DNA from: Pyrus communis
Lineage: Eukaryota; Streptophyta; Magnoliopsida; Rosales; Rosaceae
NCBI RefSeq assembly: GCF_963583255.1
Contig: NC_084807.1
Span: forward strand, 24,759,572 to 24,823,571
Reading direction: 5' to 3'
Length of the DNA: 64,000 nt
Part shown: positions 48,534-61,300 of the stretch, piece after piece
How positions within the stretch are numbered: the first letter of the stretch is position 1
Layout: each line of letters opens with the position of its first letter
Made by a program: the position numbers and the translations under genes
Notes under the pieces: generated by a model
What the model was told of the DNA's origin: nothing
What the model saw: the letters and a program-made list of their open reading frames with translations, nothing else
Database searches by the model: none

Positions 48534-51500
48534 TTACAACTCGTTGACCAAAGCTGCAGCTTCAAGTAGAAACACCGGCGAGTCATCTAGTTTCTGGTTA
48601 CTCCCGTCGGTACCACAAACTTGAACGATAAACTTGATGTTAAAAGTGCCAGAAGGGACTGCTAGGTCATCGACGTAAAATGCTTCCACTTGTGCCGATC
48701 CAAGATACTCATGCACACTTTCTGGCGCTGCTCCTGGATGGCCAAGTGCTCCTTGAGCTAGTTTTTCAACATAGATATTATAATTTGTGGATGGATAATC
48801 ATTCCCGTCTTTCAATTTCCAAGCGATTTTAAGACTAACGCCCTTGGAACCCTCAGGTCCTGTTGTCCATTTGATATATTCACCTTCAACAAGCCATGAA
48901 TCAGAAGGCGGAAAATCTGAATTCTGCCCACTAGTCTTAATTGAAATATGACCAAGCACTGCATAGTACTCTGTTGAATTCTGAGTACCCTCCTCTGATA
49001 TGGACTTTGGTGTCCTTTCGTCAAATTCAGGCTTCGACCTGTAGCACAGAGCATGTATTTCTGTTAGTCTGTATCCATTCATTCCGATGCTACACTCCTG
49101 TATGACCCATCCAGGGGGAGTTCCTGGGTTTCCAAGTTGATGTGTCGTTATCACTTTATCAAATTTGCTTGAGATTTGGTTCAGGTTCCAGTTTACAAGA
49201 AGTACCGACTTTCTTTCGTTCAGGGTAGAAGAGAAATTAAGATGCAAGCCTAGTCGAGAATTAATATCTGATTTCACCTGCATTAATTGGAATATTCACA
49301 GTTCAAAACTTGTCTGCGAGTGCACTATAAACAAAAGATTCTAGGCAGCATCCACAAGTTGTCTAACTACAATTTGAACAACTTTAGTAACTTCAATGAC
49401 CGAAGAGAGAGCTTACAGAATACGTTAACTGGAGAGGCAAATCCCCCAAAAGAACATCTCCTTGAAAGAGCCTTGTCGAGAAATTATCACCGTCTTCAAG
49501 GTTTCCTTTAAATGTGATGTTTCCTCCTCCGCTATAAGATGCTTCATTGAAACTATAATTTGCCAACATAAAGTTTTTGCAAAGCTTAGGCACCGAAACT
49601 CTGAAATCTGGTATAAAATTGTGTGTATGCATAAGGTGCCAAATGTTTAGGGTTTAGGGTTTAAGGTTTAAGAACTAAAACTTACTCAGCATGAACCTGG
49701 ATACCATCTGGGGTTGCATTGCCACTAAACTCAAGGAACGGCTGTGAAATATCAATAGGAATAAATTAGCATGCTTGACCATGTGACAACAATGCACTGC
49801 TCCTGGAGGCATACTACTGTAAATTTCCCACCAATAGACACATAAAGGGAAAAAAAGCATATTAAGATAATTTAAGCCGGAAGTGTTTCATGCACAGGAT
49901 TGAAAATTCGAATTTGTTATTATAACATTCCATATCACCAACACTCAAGCTCAAAGACGTAATTTTTTTTCTTCTTATTCTAAGTTATTTTGTTGTCAAC
50001 AACTAAAATAAGGAAGTAACTCAAATATTTCCATTCACTAAGAAGAAAGAACTCCCTTCGAACAACTAGAACTCAGAAAAGATAATAAAATCTGATGATT
50101 ATGGTTAGATTTGATTGTCATGACGAGCTTTGAAAATGCTTGTTCGAACTTGGCACCTTAAGATATTAGCCAAAGGAAAATAAATTTCCAGATATCGAAC
50201 TTAGAAATTGGCTTTGAAACTGTAAAATAAATTGAAAAAGTTCAAACTGCAAATTTGATAGTCTTTCAATGAAAAGAGTAGGAAATTAGGAATAAAAGAA
50301 GAAGATGGAAACCAAACTGCAATCTAACGGTATCTCATTTGACTAAGAAGCATCTGATACCACAAGGCTATTTGGTCCATACCTGCAACCCTTGGGAAGA
50401 AATGTTACACCAAGAAGCATCTGACACTTGCCCTCCGTCAACAGAAACATGATATCCATAACCCTGAACAATAATACAGAAAAATAGCGTTTAGATAACA
50501 GGTATATACAGGATATGAAGTTTATGAACTAGGTCACGCTTCCAATATCAATAAATGGCCCACTGCAGTATCAACATAGTCATAACAACCTGATCAAAAT
50601 TTGTATAGAATGGTAGCACTTTAGGATAAATTTGTACCACCCCCCATGATTTTTCCACGAGGGACCACCAACTGCAAAACAATTGAATTTATTATGAGAA
50701 ACTTCAGTAAATGTGATATTCATACTATTAAGAACTCAACTAGGTCATATTCCGATCTAACTGGCGTTGATTACATAAAGTTCTTTCTTCCAACTAACCA
50801 GGTAAGCAGTTACAAAAATGTTAGGAAGACGACAGTATCATCATACATGCTTTTTTCAGGAAATAATGCATCATTATACTAGCTTTTGTCAAAAGAAGTG
50901 GAAATATCATGCCAGATTTTGTCTGTAAAATAATGTCTATGAACTTATGCTACTGGTAGTGGAAATCTGAAATTATAACTAAAGAACTATTAAGGAATAG
51001 TTTGTATGCTAATCAATCGAACTACAAGTTTGTGAAACTATGCAACCAGGGGCGAGTCAATTACTGATTCTGAGCAATCTGAAAATTTGGTGGTTGATTA
51101 GTCTCATAGATCCATCCAGGAGCAAAAATGGCTGTTGATACATCGTCCTTTTTCAGCACATCTAGTGCAACACTTGTCTGATACGCAGAGTTATTAGAAA
51201 AAATAAAGTGAACTACAAAAACGAGACTCCCAGATAAATCACCTGAATTCTCCCTTACAACTATTTTTAAAGGCATTAGCCTTAAGAGTTAACATGTCAT
51301 ACTTCATATATAATGGCACTTAAAATACTCATTGGTCAGAGTGAAATATAACCTCGGCCTGTAAATCAAATTACAGCCAAATTTCTTGCTTTTCTGTTTC
51401 TTTTAATATTTTCAATCCGTAAGGGTTTGCACATTTCAGAAGTTACAATATTAGTGTCACATACATTCCATTGTCCTCCACCGAAACTGCCCCTTCCAAA

Positions 51501-53134
51501 TACATCAATTCCCATGTAGACATCATACTTTCTGTCACCAGCAACATCTGCTGAAAGCCTCGGATAGTTTTGCTGCATGGTACATAAGTTTGACAGTGTG
51601 AAAGAAAAGTTAAAAAACAAAAACAAACTCCATAAGGAAGAAGTGGAACATACCTTCCAGGTATAGTTCATAAAAATTCCATCACATATATCAAAAAACG
51701 GTTTATTCTTTTCATTCAGTTGATTTTGCCAGTCAAGTTTACCATCAGTTGTAACACTGTCATACCTGCAGAATTAACAATAGTAAGACAAATATAAACT
51801 TTAAATTGAACGCTATAACATAAGGGGGCAAAAATATAAGCGACTGGAAGCATCATATCTCCAGACACTCACCATATCACTAAAGAACCAGGGGCTGAGG
51901 AATGCATTGTCTGTGTTAAATGGCTGACAAATGCTTTCAAATTAGGGATTTGGTCCGGCTTCAATTCAACCTCCATATTGATCTGCAAGTTGCAGTAATC
52001 ATGACAAGTAATAACCAAAGTTCAATCAGTCTTGTAAGTTATAACAGAAACTTCCTATTTCTCATATCATCCATCTTTCCTTGAATTGGTTAAACTTAAA
52101 TAACCTCAACAGTGAATACTATGCTAGCTTGCAAATTTAACTTCTTGGAACAGCTGAACTGCAGCATTCGTGTTTCCACAAAACACAATGTGCTCCTTTG
52201 TGTGTGTACATTTGTGTTTGCAAAGAACTCAAATGTGTTGTAACTTATAATCCAATTCAGCAGTTGACTGGTTGAGAATGTACAAACTTAAAAAACATTT
52301 ACCAGCCATCCATCGAAGCCCAAAGCAACGGCAAGCTCTGCCAAGAGCTCAGCATACATTTCAGCAGACTCTTTCGTCGACAGCAATTTGTTGCAAATAA
52401 GCTTCCCTTCATCCCATTCTGTGATGAAGGTCCCCAACACCTTAGATTCCAATATAGAAAACCGATAAAGTTAGATTCCAAAATTCCTTTCAATCATTCA
52501 TTTGGAACGATGAACGGCTAGAAAGCAAAACATGTCATGATCCACAACCGAAACATAACCAAATCAAAGAGCTCCCAGGAAAAACAACAGGGACAACAAT
52601 CCCTCTATTTCCCGACTGAATTCTCACACCCTGTCACTTACAAAAAGTCAACTCATTTCCACATTAATCACATGAACACGCAAAACCCAAATTCCAAAAC
52701 ATATTTCCTTAAAATCCCAAAATCGCAAAGTTTCAAATTACCTTAACTCCATGTTTATGAGCAGTATTGGTCCAACCCGGAGGCGGAAGAGTGACAAGAC
52801 AATGCGAAAAGTAGATGAAAATATCGATCAAATACCAATGCCATATCGCATACGCGTTCGGATTGGTCCCTCCCTGGATCCACTTATCATCGCCATAGCC
52901 TCCGGCCATGTCGTGGCAAACAATCATTCTGGGCCTGTCGGGCAGCGACAGGGAAGGCGACCCTGATTGCAGAGCAACCGTGGATTTGTTAAAAGGGTAG
53001 TGAAAGGACTCGAAGTAGGACCTGGACTCGAGCTCTTCGAGGGTTTTGATCGGATATGAGATGGGTACGGCGGGTTGGGTCGGGTCGAACGGCGGAGGGG
53101 TCGGGGAGGAGGATTGGTGGTCCGGGGCGGACAT
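48534..53134 (-). CDS. Cytosolic endo-beta-N-acetylglucosaminidase (ENGase, glycoside hydrolase family 85)
   Basis: Eleven exons: 52742-53134, 52303-52440, 51873-51982, 51654-51765, 51465-51572, 51065-51177, 50590-50671, 50383-50463, 49686-49741, 49417-49600 and 48534-49277. All are in phase, giving 706 residues (Arabidopsis about 680-700). It cuts between the two GlcNAc residues of free or protein-linked high-mannose N-glycans, mainly in the cytosol. Seen: the GH85 barrel (ESFHYPFNKS, CHDMAGGYGDDKW, AIWHWYLIDIFIYFSH, GVKVLGTFITEW). The catalytic Asn179-x-Glu181 lies in DGWLINMEVEL, followed by VIWYDSVT, FMNYTWK and YMGIDVFGRGSFGGGQW; the C-terminal half is a beta-sandwich. The start at MSAPDHQ matches family N-termini; an in-frame upstream extension is discussed in the findings. 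Confidence 0.94.
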
Positions 53135-53242
53135 TTTGAAGAAGGGGAAGACGATTTGGGCTTTTCGGCGGATCAGGCGGAGGAGATTGAGGAAAGATAT
53201 TAGGGTTTGGCGGCTAATATAGGCGCGAAGACGGGGAAGAAG

Positions 53243-53277
53243 CATGTGACGGAGAGAGAGAGAGAGAGAGAGAGAGG
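53243..53277. repeat. (GA)n microsatellite at the ENGase 5' end
   Basis: Lies within the leader and, read as an upstream extension of ENGase, would encode an SLSLSLS run. Confidence 0.9.
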
Positions 53278-53335
53278 TCGTTGTAGTGGTTCTCCGCTTA
53301 ATTGGTGGGAAATTGGGAATTTTCAAAAGCAACAA

Positions 53336-54808
53336 AAGACAGACTTCAACTTGATTTGGTCAGGCCACTGTCGCAAATGCCATAAACCTTTTTGTCTGTC
53401 AATGTCAACAATACAAGAGGAAAAACCTTGGCTGCGCCGTACCTGGTCACTGCTCAGGCCGCTTTTACAAATGCCAGAGCCTGTTCGGTGCCTATTAGTA
53501 GTTGTCCCTACATTCGTAGACGTCTGATCAGAGTAAATAGTAGTAATGATTCTTTAATTAAAAATTTATTACCATTGATCTATTAACTCATCAAAATATG
53601 CAGTTATACTCCTTCAACTAACAATGCATTATCAATGATCTCTCAACTTTAATCTAACTGGAGAAATGATCCCTCAACTTTAATCTAATTCGAGAAATGA
53701 TTCCTCAACTTTAACATAATTAGAGCAATGGTCATTCCAACATAACTCATTTTGACAAAATTCTGACGAAGTTGACAAAAATGATCATAACTACACGTTT
53801 TGATGAGTTGAAAGACCATTGCTACAATTTATTACTTTTTCCCCTCCCCTTCCCTCCCCTCCTATTTGACGGTCACGGTTAACCGGCGTCAACATCTTAT
53901 ATTACTTTTATATTAAAAGATAAAGACAAAATAGAAAATGTGAGATAAAGGGTGGGAAAGGGATGAAAACAGAAGATGATCCTAATCCATTTTATAAGAT
54001 GTTTGACCACATCATCTGTCACACACCTCTCCCAAAAATATCACTTTATAATATAATTAAGTCTCGTCCAATCTTGTGCTGCTGCTCTCACGCGTAGTTA
54101 AACATGTTTACCCTTGCATTCGAGTTTTTGTATTTGGTTCCCTTTCTCAATATCAATTGTATAAAAAGAAAATTAGGATTTGTAACTTTCAAGCCAAAAC
54201 TTTATAGTGACTCTCCTGGAACACGGCTCGAAAACGAGGTGTCCAACAGAGAATCAATTTTCACACCTGTTCTCTTCGATTGAAAGCCACAAGAAAGTAA
54301 GAAACCATTGATACAGATGTTTCCTTTTCCGGTTTTCCCCACGAGGAATTTTCAACATCTGCATCTGCCCCAGTGTGTTCTTGTGAAAACACCATTATTT
54401 GGATCGAGTGGCCATTACTGTTCAGTCTGCCTTGTAAGCCACCAAATTGTAAACGAAGTAGCTTTGATTTCCTTCTGTTTCTGCAATCTCTGTCGTATGA
54501 GCATAACATGGTTACAAAGAACGTAAATCAAATAAGGCGAGTAAAAGGGACCCCCAATATCGAAAACTAGCAGGAGCAAAAAAAACTCTTTCACCTGCAA
54601 CTTTGTCTCCCAACCGTTTTTGTTGCATCTGTAAGTCTTGTCCTTTGAACAAGCTTGGGGATGCCTTGGTCACTTTGCTTTGATCCAAATATGATCCCCA
54701 TCCGGCTTGAAATTCTTCCTATCGCCTTTGAGATTTTTGAAGGGCTTTAGACTTCCAATCTTCCATAATGTCTGGATGTCCGAAATCACATTCTGTATAT
54801 TTATGCCT
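53336..54808. other. Spacer between ENGase and the RH18 pseudogene
   Basis: Contains about three tandem copies of a 35-36-bp unit (CCCTCAACTTTAATCTAA, GAGAAATGAT) at 53.62-53.74 kb. The frames at 54261-54509 and 54415-54600 have no recognised similarity and probably belong to the 3' flank of the helicase. Confidence 0.5.
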
Positions 54809-57800
54809 TCAAAGCAAGTCTTCTGTTCCTGTTAACTTTGCAAATTCACTTTCGTTGATAGCCCCCTTTTTGAGCTTCTTTAGCAAGCCGTATTCTCTTG
54901 CCAACTCATCTTCATCTTCAGCTGTCTGGATAGCACGTCTCTGCTTACCTGTTTTCTTCCTCATTGCAGCATCTGAAGCATTTGGGATCTTTTTGGTTTT
55001 TTGATGTTTCGGTTCTTGCTGTTTTGCTTCTTTCCTCACTTGTAGATTCTTCTTTCTTTGTTTCTCGCGAGATTTATCCCTATATAATAAAAAATTTCCT
55101 TTAGCAACGGTACATAACACCTCAATGTCATACAAACATACAGTAAATGATTGAAGGGAGTTCTTACTTAAATTTGATCTCCTCCAAGTTGATGTCTTCA
55201 ACAGGGATGAAACCCTCTGTCGAAAGCGAGTGGTGCTTTACCTCAGGCGTTGCAGGGAGCTGCAGTAGTCCGAATCCCATGCCCAATTTCGCGACTTCAA
55301 GTTCTTTCCACCTGCATTAAAAACGTAAATTAGAGAACAAAATTATTTTTTTCCTTGGCCTGAATATAGTACAAGGCGCTGTTAACCTGAAAATGTAAGA
55401 GTAGTGATGTTCTTTATATGCACGCATGTAAGAAACAAATGCTCTCAGTCCTTTTTCCATGACATCACGGTCCTTTTTTGCGGCTGATCGAATCTGAAAC
55501 AAAGTTTAAAAACGATGTCAAACTTCAAACTACTAAAAAATATCATCAAAATATTCAGAAAAGTAACCTATCACTAAAATATATTGGGCCAAAAACTTTG
55601 ACAACAAGAGAGAACACCATAAAACTAAACCCGTATTTGCAAGATGACAGCATGATGGATAAAACTGATTTAATGGGTAGCATTGAAATACATGGGTAAT
55701 GACATCAATCTGCTTTACATACAGATGCTGGCATCTTTGGACACATTGTCGAACAATGTTCACAGAGTAAAACAACGCATGAATGCATTTAGAACAGTTG
55801 TAACGAGGAATAAAATTTAGAAAATTCTTTTATCCACAATAAAATTAGCTAAAGGGTACCATAAAATGATGCTTACCTGAGGAACAACATCAGTAACATC
55901 ATCAGAACATTTCCTTTCTTGTAGAGGAACTCTTCTTATCCGTAAGAATTCTACATAAGCTTCCTCCTGCAACAGTGAGACAAAGAAAAGGACCTTCAAT
56001 ATCATAATGAAAGCAACACAGAAAATAAGAAAAGAAAAAATGAGTCAAATAGAGCTGTAGGACAGTTTCGTACACAAAGAAAGAATTATGACAGTTATGG
56101 ATGCTATAACTAAACCTTTGGCAATAAAAAAACGATTGCGCTTCCTTGTCTACCCATATGAGCTGTTCAGCCTACTCTATGCATGAAAACATTTGGATCT
56201 TGAGGGGTATCATACCGCAATAACAACAAATAAATGAATTATACTATTTGGCTTTCAAAACTGGTGATGACCGTCGACATGCTATTGTAATAAACTACCT
56301 GCACTATACAGTCAACGCCTGGAATGTCGAGCCCACGTGCAGCAACATCAGTACATAAAAGGACACCACTTGAGAGAGACGTAAATGAGGCTAAAGCTTT
56401 GTCCCTTGCGGCCTAGAAAATTCAAAATTTTGAAAAAGCAAAGAATGATGAGTTCATGAAATACCAACTCAAAGATTGACGCTGATCTGTAATGTTTTAC
56501 CTGTTTCATCTTCCCATGTAGAGCAATCAAAGGGAAACCCTTAAAGGGACCAAGCATTGGAAGAACAAGTCCCCAGTAGTCAACACAAGCACAAGTCATG
56601 AAGTATCTACAAAAGAAAGCACAGAAAAATACGAGAATCACTTTGCAAAGCAAAACAACTTTTAACCTCGAAAGTTATTCGACCACATTCACTAAAACAT
56701 ACTAATCTCAAGTTACTCACACTATGGTCTTGTTAGACTTATTCTTAACAAGAAGATCCACAAGCTGCGACAGTTTCTTGTCCGCCTCACACTCCAGATA
56801 CTGTATGTAGAGTGCACAGTCAAAGGCGGAAATAATTCAACAATCGAGAAGCTAGACATTATGAACTAATTAATATTTGTTGATGTTATGTTGTTGAGCA
56901 TACCTCAAGGGCAAGGCCAGAAGGTGTTTTGGAAGAGGCTAATTGTTTCCTTAACACCGAATCATTCGATTTTGTTTCAGCTCGGACTTCTACCCTCGCA
57001 GGATTCCTTAGTCCTGCTCTAGCCAGTTCCTCAACTGCCTCAGTTTGAGTAACTGAAAAGAGACCAGTTCTTCAAAGCTTAGGTAATCGAGACATAATAT
57101 CATTTATCTGCTTCTGGAACCCCATATCCAATAGCCTATCAGCCTCATCTAAAATCAAAATCTGCAACAATTGTCGACGAAATGACCCTCTGTCAGCCTC
57201 ATATACAATCAAATTCCATGAAACAAATTTCAATCAAAACCTAAAAAAACAAAATTTCAACCTAATCCTATCAAATGCAACTCCATTTACAAATGCATTA
57301 CTTCAAGGTTCCGCAAATCCAAGCCATCAATGCGTTCCATAATGTCGAATAGTCTTCCCGGTGTGCCGATCAACAAGTTGGCTCCTTCCTCCTCAATTTG
57401 TTTCATGTCTGATTTCACTTGCCCTCCGCCAACCAAAAGCACACACTTGATATTCGGCAGCGTCGAAATGAAGGGTTTCGCGACATTTTATATTTGCGAA
57501 GCCAGCTCCCTAGTCGGAGATATAATCATTCCCATCACCTGCACAAGCACAAAATTTTCTTTTCTTCCTGTTTCTCTTCCATTTTCTCGGCAACCAAACA
57601 TTGTCCAGCAAGTAAAAGTTTTCATTTCTTGGCGACCAGACAGTGTCTAGCAAGTGAAACGAAAGAGAAATAATTAATGGTGTGAAGCAGACCTCTAGAG
57701 AAGAAATAATTAATGGTGTGAAGCAGACCTCTTGGGGTTTTGGAGTGGTTGAAGCTCGCCGGAATATGTCCACCATCGGGACCACGAATGCTAGGGTTTT

Positions 57801-57998
57801 GCCTGAGCCGGTGGCGGCGTCCACCGCCACGTCCTTGAAGCTGCATAGTAAGGGGATTGTGGCGGCTTGAACCGGAGTGCAGAACTCGAACCCGCCTTAG
57901 GACAGGGCTTCCAGAACTGTTTCGGAGAGCGGCGGCTTCAGGTCGGAGAAGCGGGTGTCGCTCAAGGCACTGTTTCGGTTGGAAGGGTCGGCGTCCAT
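54809..57998 (-). pseudogene. DEAD-box RNA helicase, RH18-like, with in-frame stops
   Basis: Eleven exons are recognisable: 57729-57998, 57302-57538, 56904-57161, 56721-56800, 56501-56606, 56299-56412, 56116-56214, 55877-55966, 55387-55493, 55168-55311 and 54809-55079. They sum to 592 codons with intact phase, the RH18 length. Motifs kept: ATGSGKT (I), SPTREL (Ia), TPGR (Ib), DEAD (II), [10 protein letters not shown] (V). Damage: TAA at 57897-57899 and 57488-57490, TGA at 57072-57074 and 56167-56169; the last replaces the Arg of motif VI (HRVG-stop-TAHMGRQG). Motif III reads SVT for SAT. The exon 7 acceptor is GG instead of AG (56215-56216). With no indels, decay is recent. A working allele with sequence errors here cannot be excluded. 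Confidence 0.9.
57666..57732. repeat. 36-bp tandem duplication at the helicase exon 1 donor
   Basis: AATAATTAATGGTGTGAAGC with GCAGACCTCT occurs twice, so the last four bases of exon 1 and its 5' splice site (minus strand AGAG then GTCTGC) are present in two copies. Confidence 0.9.
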
Positions 57999-58343
57999 GG
58001 CTTTCTGTTTTTCTTCGCGGTTCGCACCGTTAGGCTTTCGGCAGTATAAAGGTTTCTCCTATATTCCCAACGACCTGTCGTTTTAGGGTGGGCATCAAAA
58101 CGCCTAACCGGGCGATCCAAATTGTCACGTGCGGTTTGGTTCGGCCCAACTTTGGTTCAAATAAAATGTGATACATATCCAAACCGGCCCGTGCGAACCA
58201 TGTCGTTTGGTTGAAGGTAATACCACGAGGAATGTCGGTTTTTGTCGTAAGTGAAGACTGATGTTTTCATGCTTCAGAGCACCAAGAATCTCAGCGCCAT
58301 TGATGAGATTGTAAGCGAGTTTCTGTGAGCTCGGTGGCCAGCA
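57999..58343. promoter_or_regulatory. Divergent promoter region, helicase pseudogene / Atg27-like gene
   Basis: The two ATGs point away from each other across 345 bases. No clear TATA box is visible on either strand. It probably held a shared promoter before the helicase decayed (inference). Confidence 0.4.
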
Positions 58344-61300
58344 ATGGAAGTCCGACTCGGTTTTCTGATATCGGTTACGGTCATCTTAACGATTGTGGAC
58401 CGATTTAACTCGGTCTCCGCTAGCTGCCATTTCAGTGTCGTCCACGATGACAAGCTCTATAACTACACTTTGGACTCTCCCATCCCTTTCTTCCCTCACG
58501 GCGTCCAAAGCGAAGATGGGTACTCTCTCTCTCTCTCTCTCTCCCCCCATTTCTCTCGCCATTTCTCTGCTACTTGATATGGGTTTTTCGTATTATTCAT
58601 GAATTGTTAATTGTACCTTGTAATTTCAAGTTATTTCTTCTTAATTTCAATGAATTTATTGAATATTTTAAAGCTGAAATTTGATGCAATTGGTGGAACA
58701 TTTACCTCATCTCGGTGTATTTTTCTTGTGGGTTTTGATATGCATGTCGTCTTACTGTTTGATTGCTGTGGTTTTGCTATGAACTTTATGATTTCTATTA
58801 AGCATTTTCGAAACTGGTTTTCAATTTTTCATTAAGCCGGCTTAATGCGCATTTGTTCGAAAGAGATTCGGTTGAGCCATTCTGGTTTCTCTAGTTTGAA
58901 ATTGGGATGTAATAGTTGTATGGTACATTATGGTTCAAGGGGTTGCGGAGGTTCTTCGTGCTCTTGAGCTATGGTCCTGTGGACATCAGTTGTATTCTAG
59001 CTGATATACATTGAAAGCATTCTCTTATTTACAGGGGCATTTGTGATGCATTTTTTCAATTATCAATTTGGTCAAGCAAAATTCATTTTTCCTTGATGTT
59101 AAACTTCATTACTACAGGTTCTACAAGGTGGCAGCAAATGAGACTGTGCTCTGGTTTCAGGTTCGCTCCATCAGGTCACACGTTTGTTTTTTTACTGATA
59201 TTTTGTACAACTACGGTCGTGATATACCACCATGCAGTGTTTGTTTTTTCCTTGAACCGATATTATGCTAACTTTTACAAGCATAAGCCTTATTAATGCC
59301 ACTAGGTTCACTATTGAGTTTGTTTCTTTGACTGTCTGGAGCAGCTTTGCGATGGAATGATTTTCAATCACGACCCACCTAGATGTGTTGATTGCTGGGT
59401 AAAATTTTCATCTCTGTTACTGTTATTTTCTTTATGTTGATAATGATATAGAAGGAACTGAGACTGGTGCAATTTTGTAATACCCGCACTTATTCACTTG
59501 GTACTTAGTTCCTCCCTACATTTTGATCCGTGAGGGAGCTGCTGCGGATGGTTTGCTTTCGTTTTCTCTATCTCTGCCACTAAAGACAAAAGAGAGGGTT
59601 AGAGAGAGATGGGAATTTGGAAATTGACTGCTAAAGCTGGCACTTACACTGCTAGCTAAACAACTTGAGAGTTTTTCTAAATTTAAAATCTACGGAATTT
59701 AATAGAATATTGCTACAGCTTTCAAAGGTCCTAATTTTCATTTGCTTTCTTTTACTTTTCATGAACCTGATGCTTGCATAACTTTTATTTTGGATTCAAT
59801 CATGGATAATTCTTTTTAACAATTGACCCGAGTATTACTGTTCACGTATAATTCCAGGCTCTTGACTCAGGGTGTAATGGGCAGAGGTAGCTTTTTGTTA
59901 TAAATTGGATAAAACAAAGATAAAGATAGTGAAATATACTTCCTAGTTCCTACCCTAATTTCTATAGAATATCTTATTTATTTGACTACCTTATCGAACA
60001 TTGCAGGATTGTGTGGGGGCATCATGCTGTGATATGGGTTCTAGTGCGCTTGTGTCAAACAACATAGGAGGTACAGATGCTTTAATGTTTCATATGATTA
60101 ATGACGTAGCCCTCCGTGTACTTTACTGTATCTATTTCCAGTTGGAAAAGTCGGAAAAAGGAATTCACATTCTATTGCTTATGTATGATAGTGGTAGTCA
60201 GTGACTCAATCATGTTTGGGAATAATCAAATTAATTTCTTTCAGATATTTCCTTCTATTGCCTAGCTCTGCAGAAGTAGATGTTTAATTTGGACATGTTC
60301 TGGAGCAAATAAAGCTTTAAGGGTCGTGATCAGATGTCGCTCTTGCAAATTATATTGTGTTAAACAATAGCTATTCATAAATAGTGTGAAAAAAAATTGT
60401 GACAGCTAAACTGTTTAATGACATCCTATGCTCTGTGGCTTCAAACAAAATTCCTCTTGATTTTATGTTATGTTGTGCTTTGGTCCATTAGAAATTGGGA
60501 GCCTGTGGTGCCCTCTTTTTAGTTTCGAACAAAGCAGGAGACTGAGGCCTTTCTCATCTAATTTGGATTGAAAATTGTTCTATCTTGGAAGATTGTATTT
60601 ATTCTTCTAAAATGAACCAAGCGGTAACTGCAGGTTACGATGTGTGCACTACCATTGGGCGTGCCTCAAGCATGGACATGAACATAATTGGTGAGATTTC
60701 TTTTCTATTTTTCTTGGAATCTCCCCCAGATATAAAATTGAATGATACTTTCAGGTTTCCATTAATGTAGCCTGAATATGCCATTGCACAAATATGTATG
60801 GACATTCATGCTTTCTGACCTTCACAATTGATTTGGTTTGAGAATAAATTTTCCGAAGATTTATGACTTCCTTGTTATGGCAGACAGGAAGAATCCCAAC
60901 ACTGGTGTCATTGTTAAGATGTCAAGTAGTGGCCTGAAGTTCAACTGTTCCCTCTCTGTGTCTGTAATTTGTGATCCAAATAGAGTTCAGGCAAGACCTT
61001 TTACAAAATCATCTGCATAATTTGAAATGATCCTGGAATTCTGACATGCTTGGTTGATGATCCAGTTTCTTGTATTTCTATTTTACAGGGGCCACATTTA
61101 CTAGAGAAAACTGGGAAATGCGACTATGTGAGTTCTTTCAGTTTAAGAATATCTTCATTTCTTCTTGCTTATCGTTTAATATTATACAAGATGGGATTTT
61201 ACTTTGATAAAGTTGCCCATGGGAGTAGCGATATTTTGTCCATATTCTATGAACTGTACAGCGTATACTATAGAGTATAGGCCTCTGGCCCTCTGTCTTC

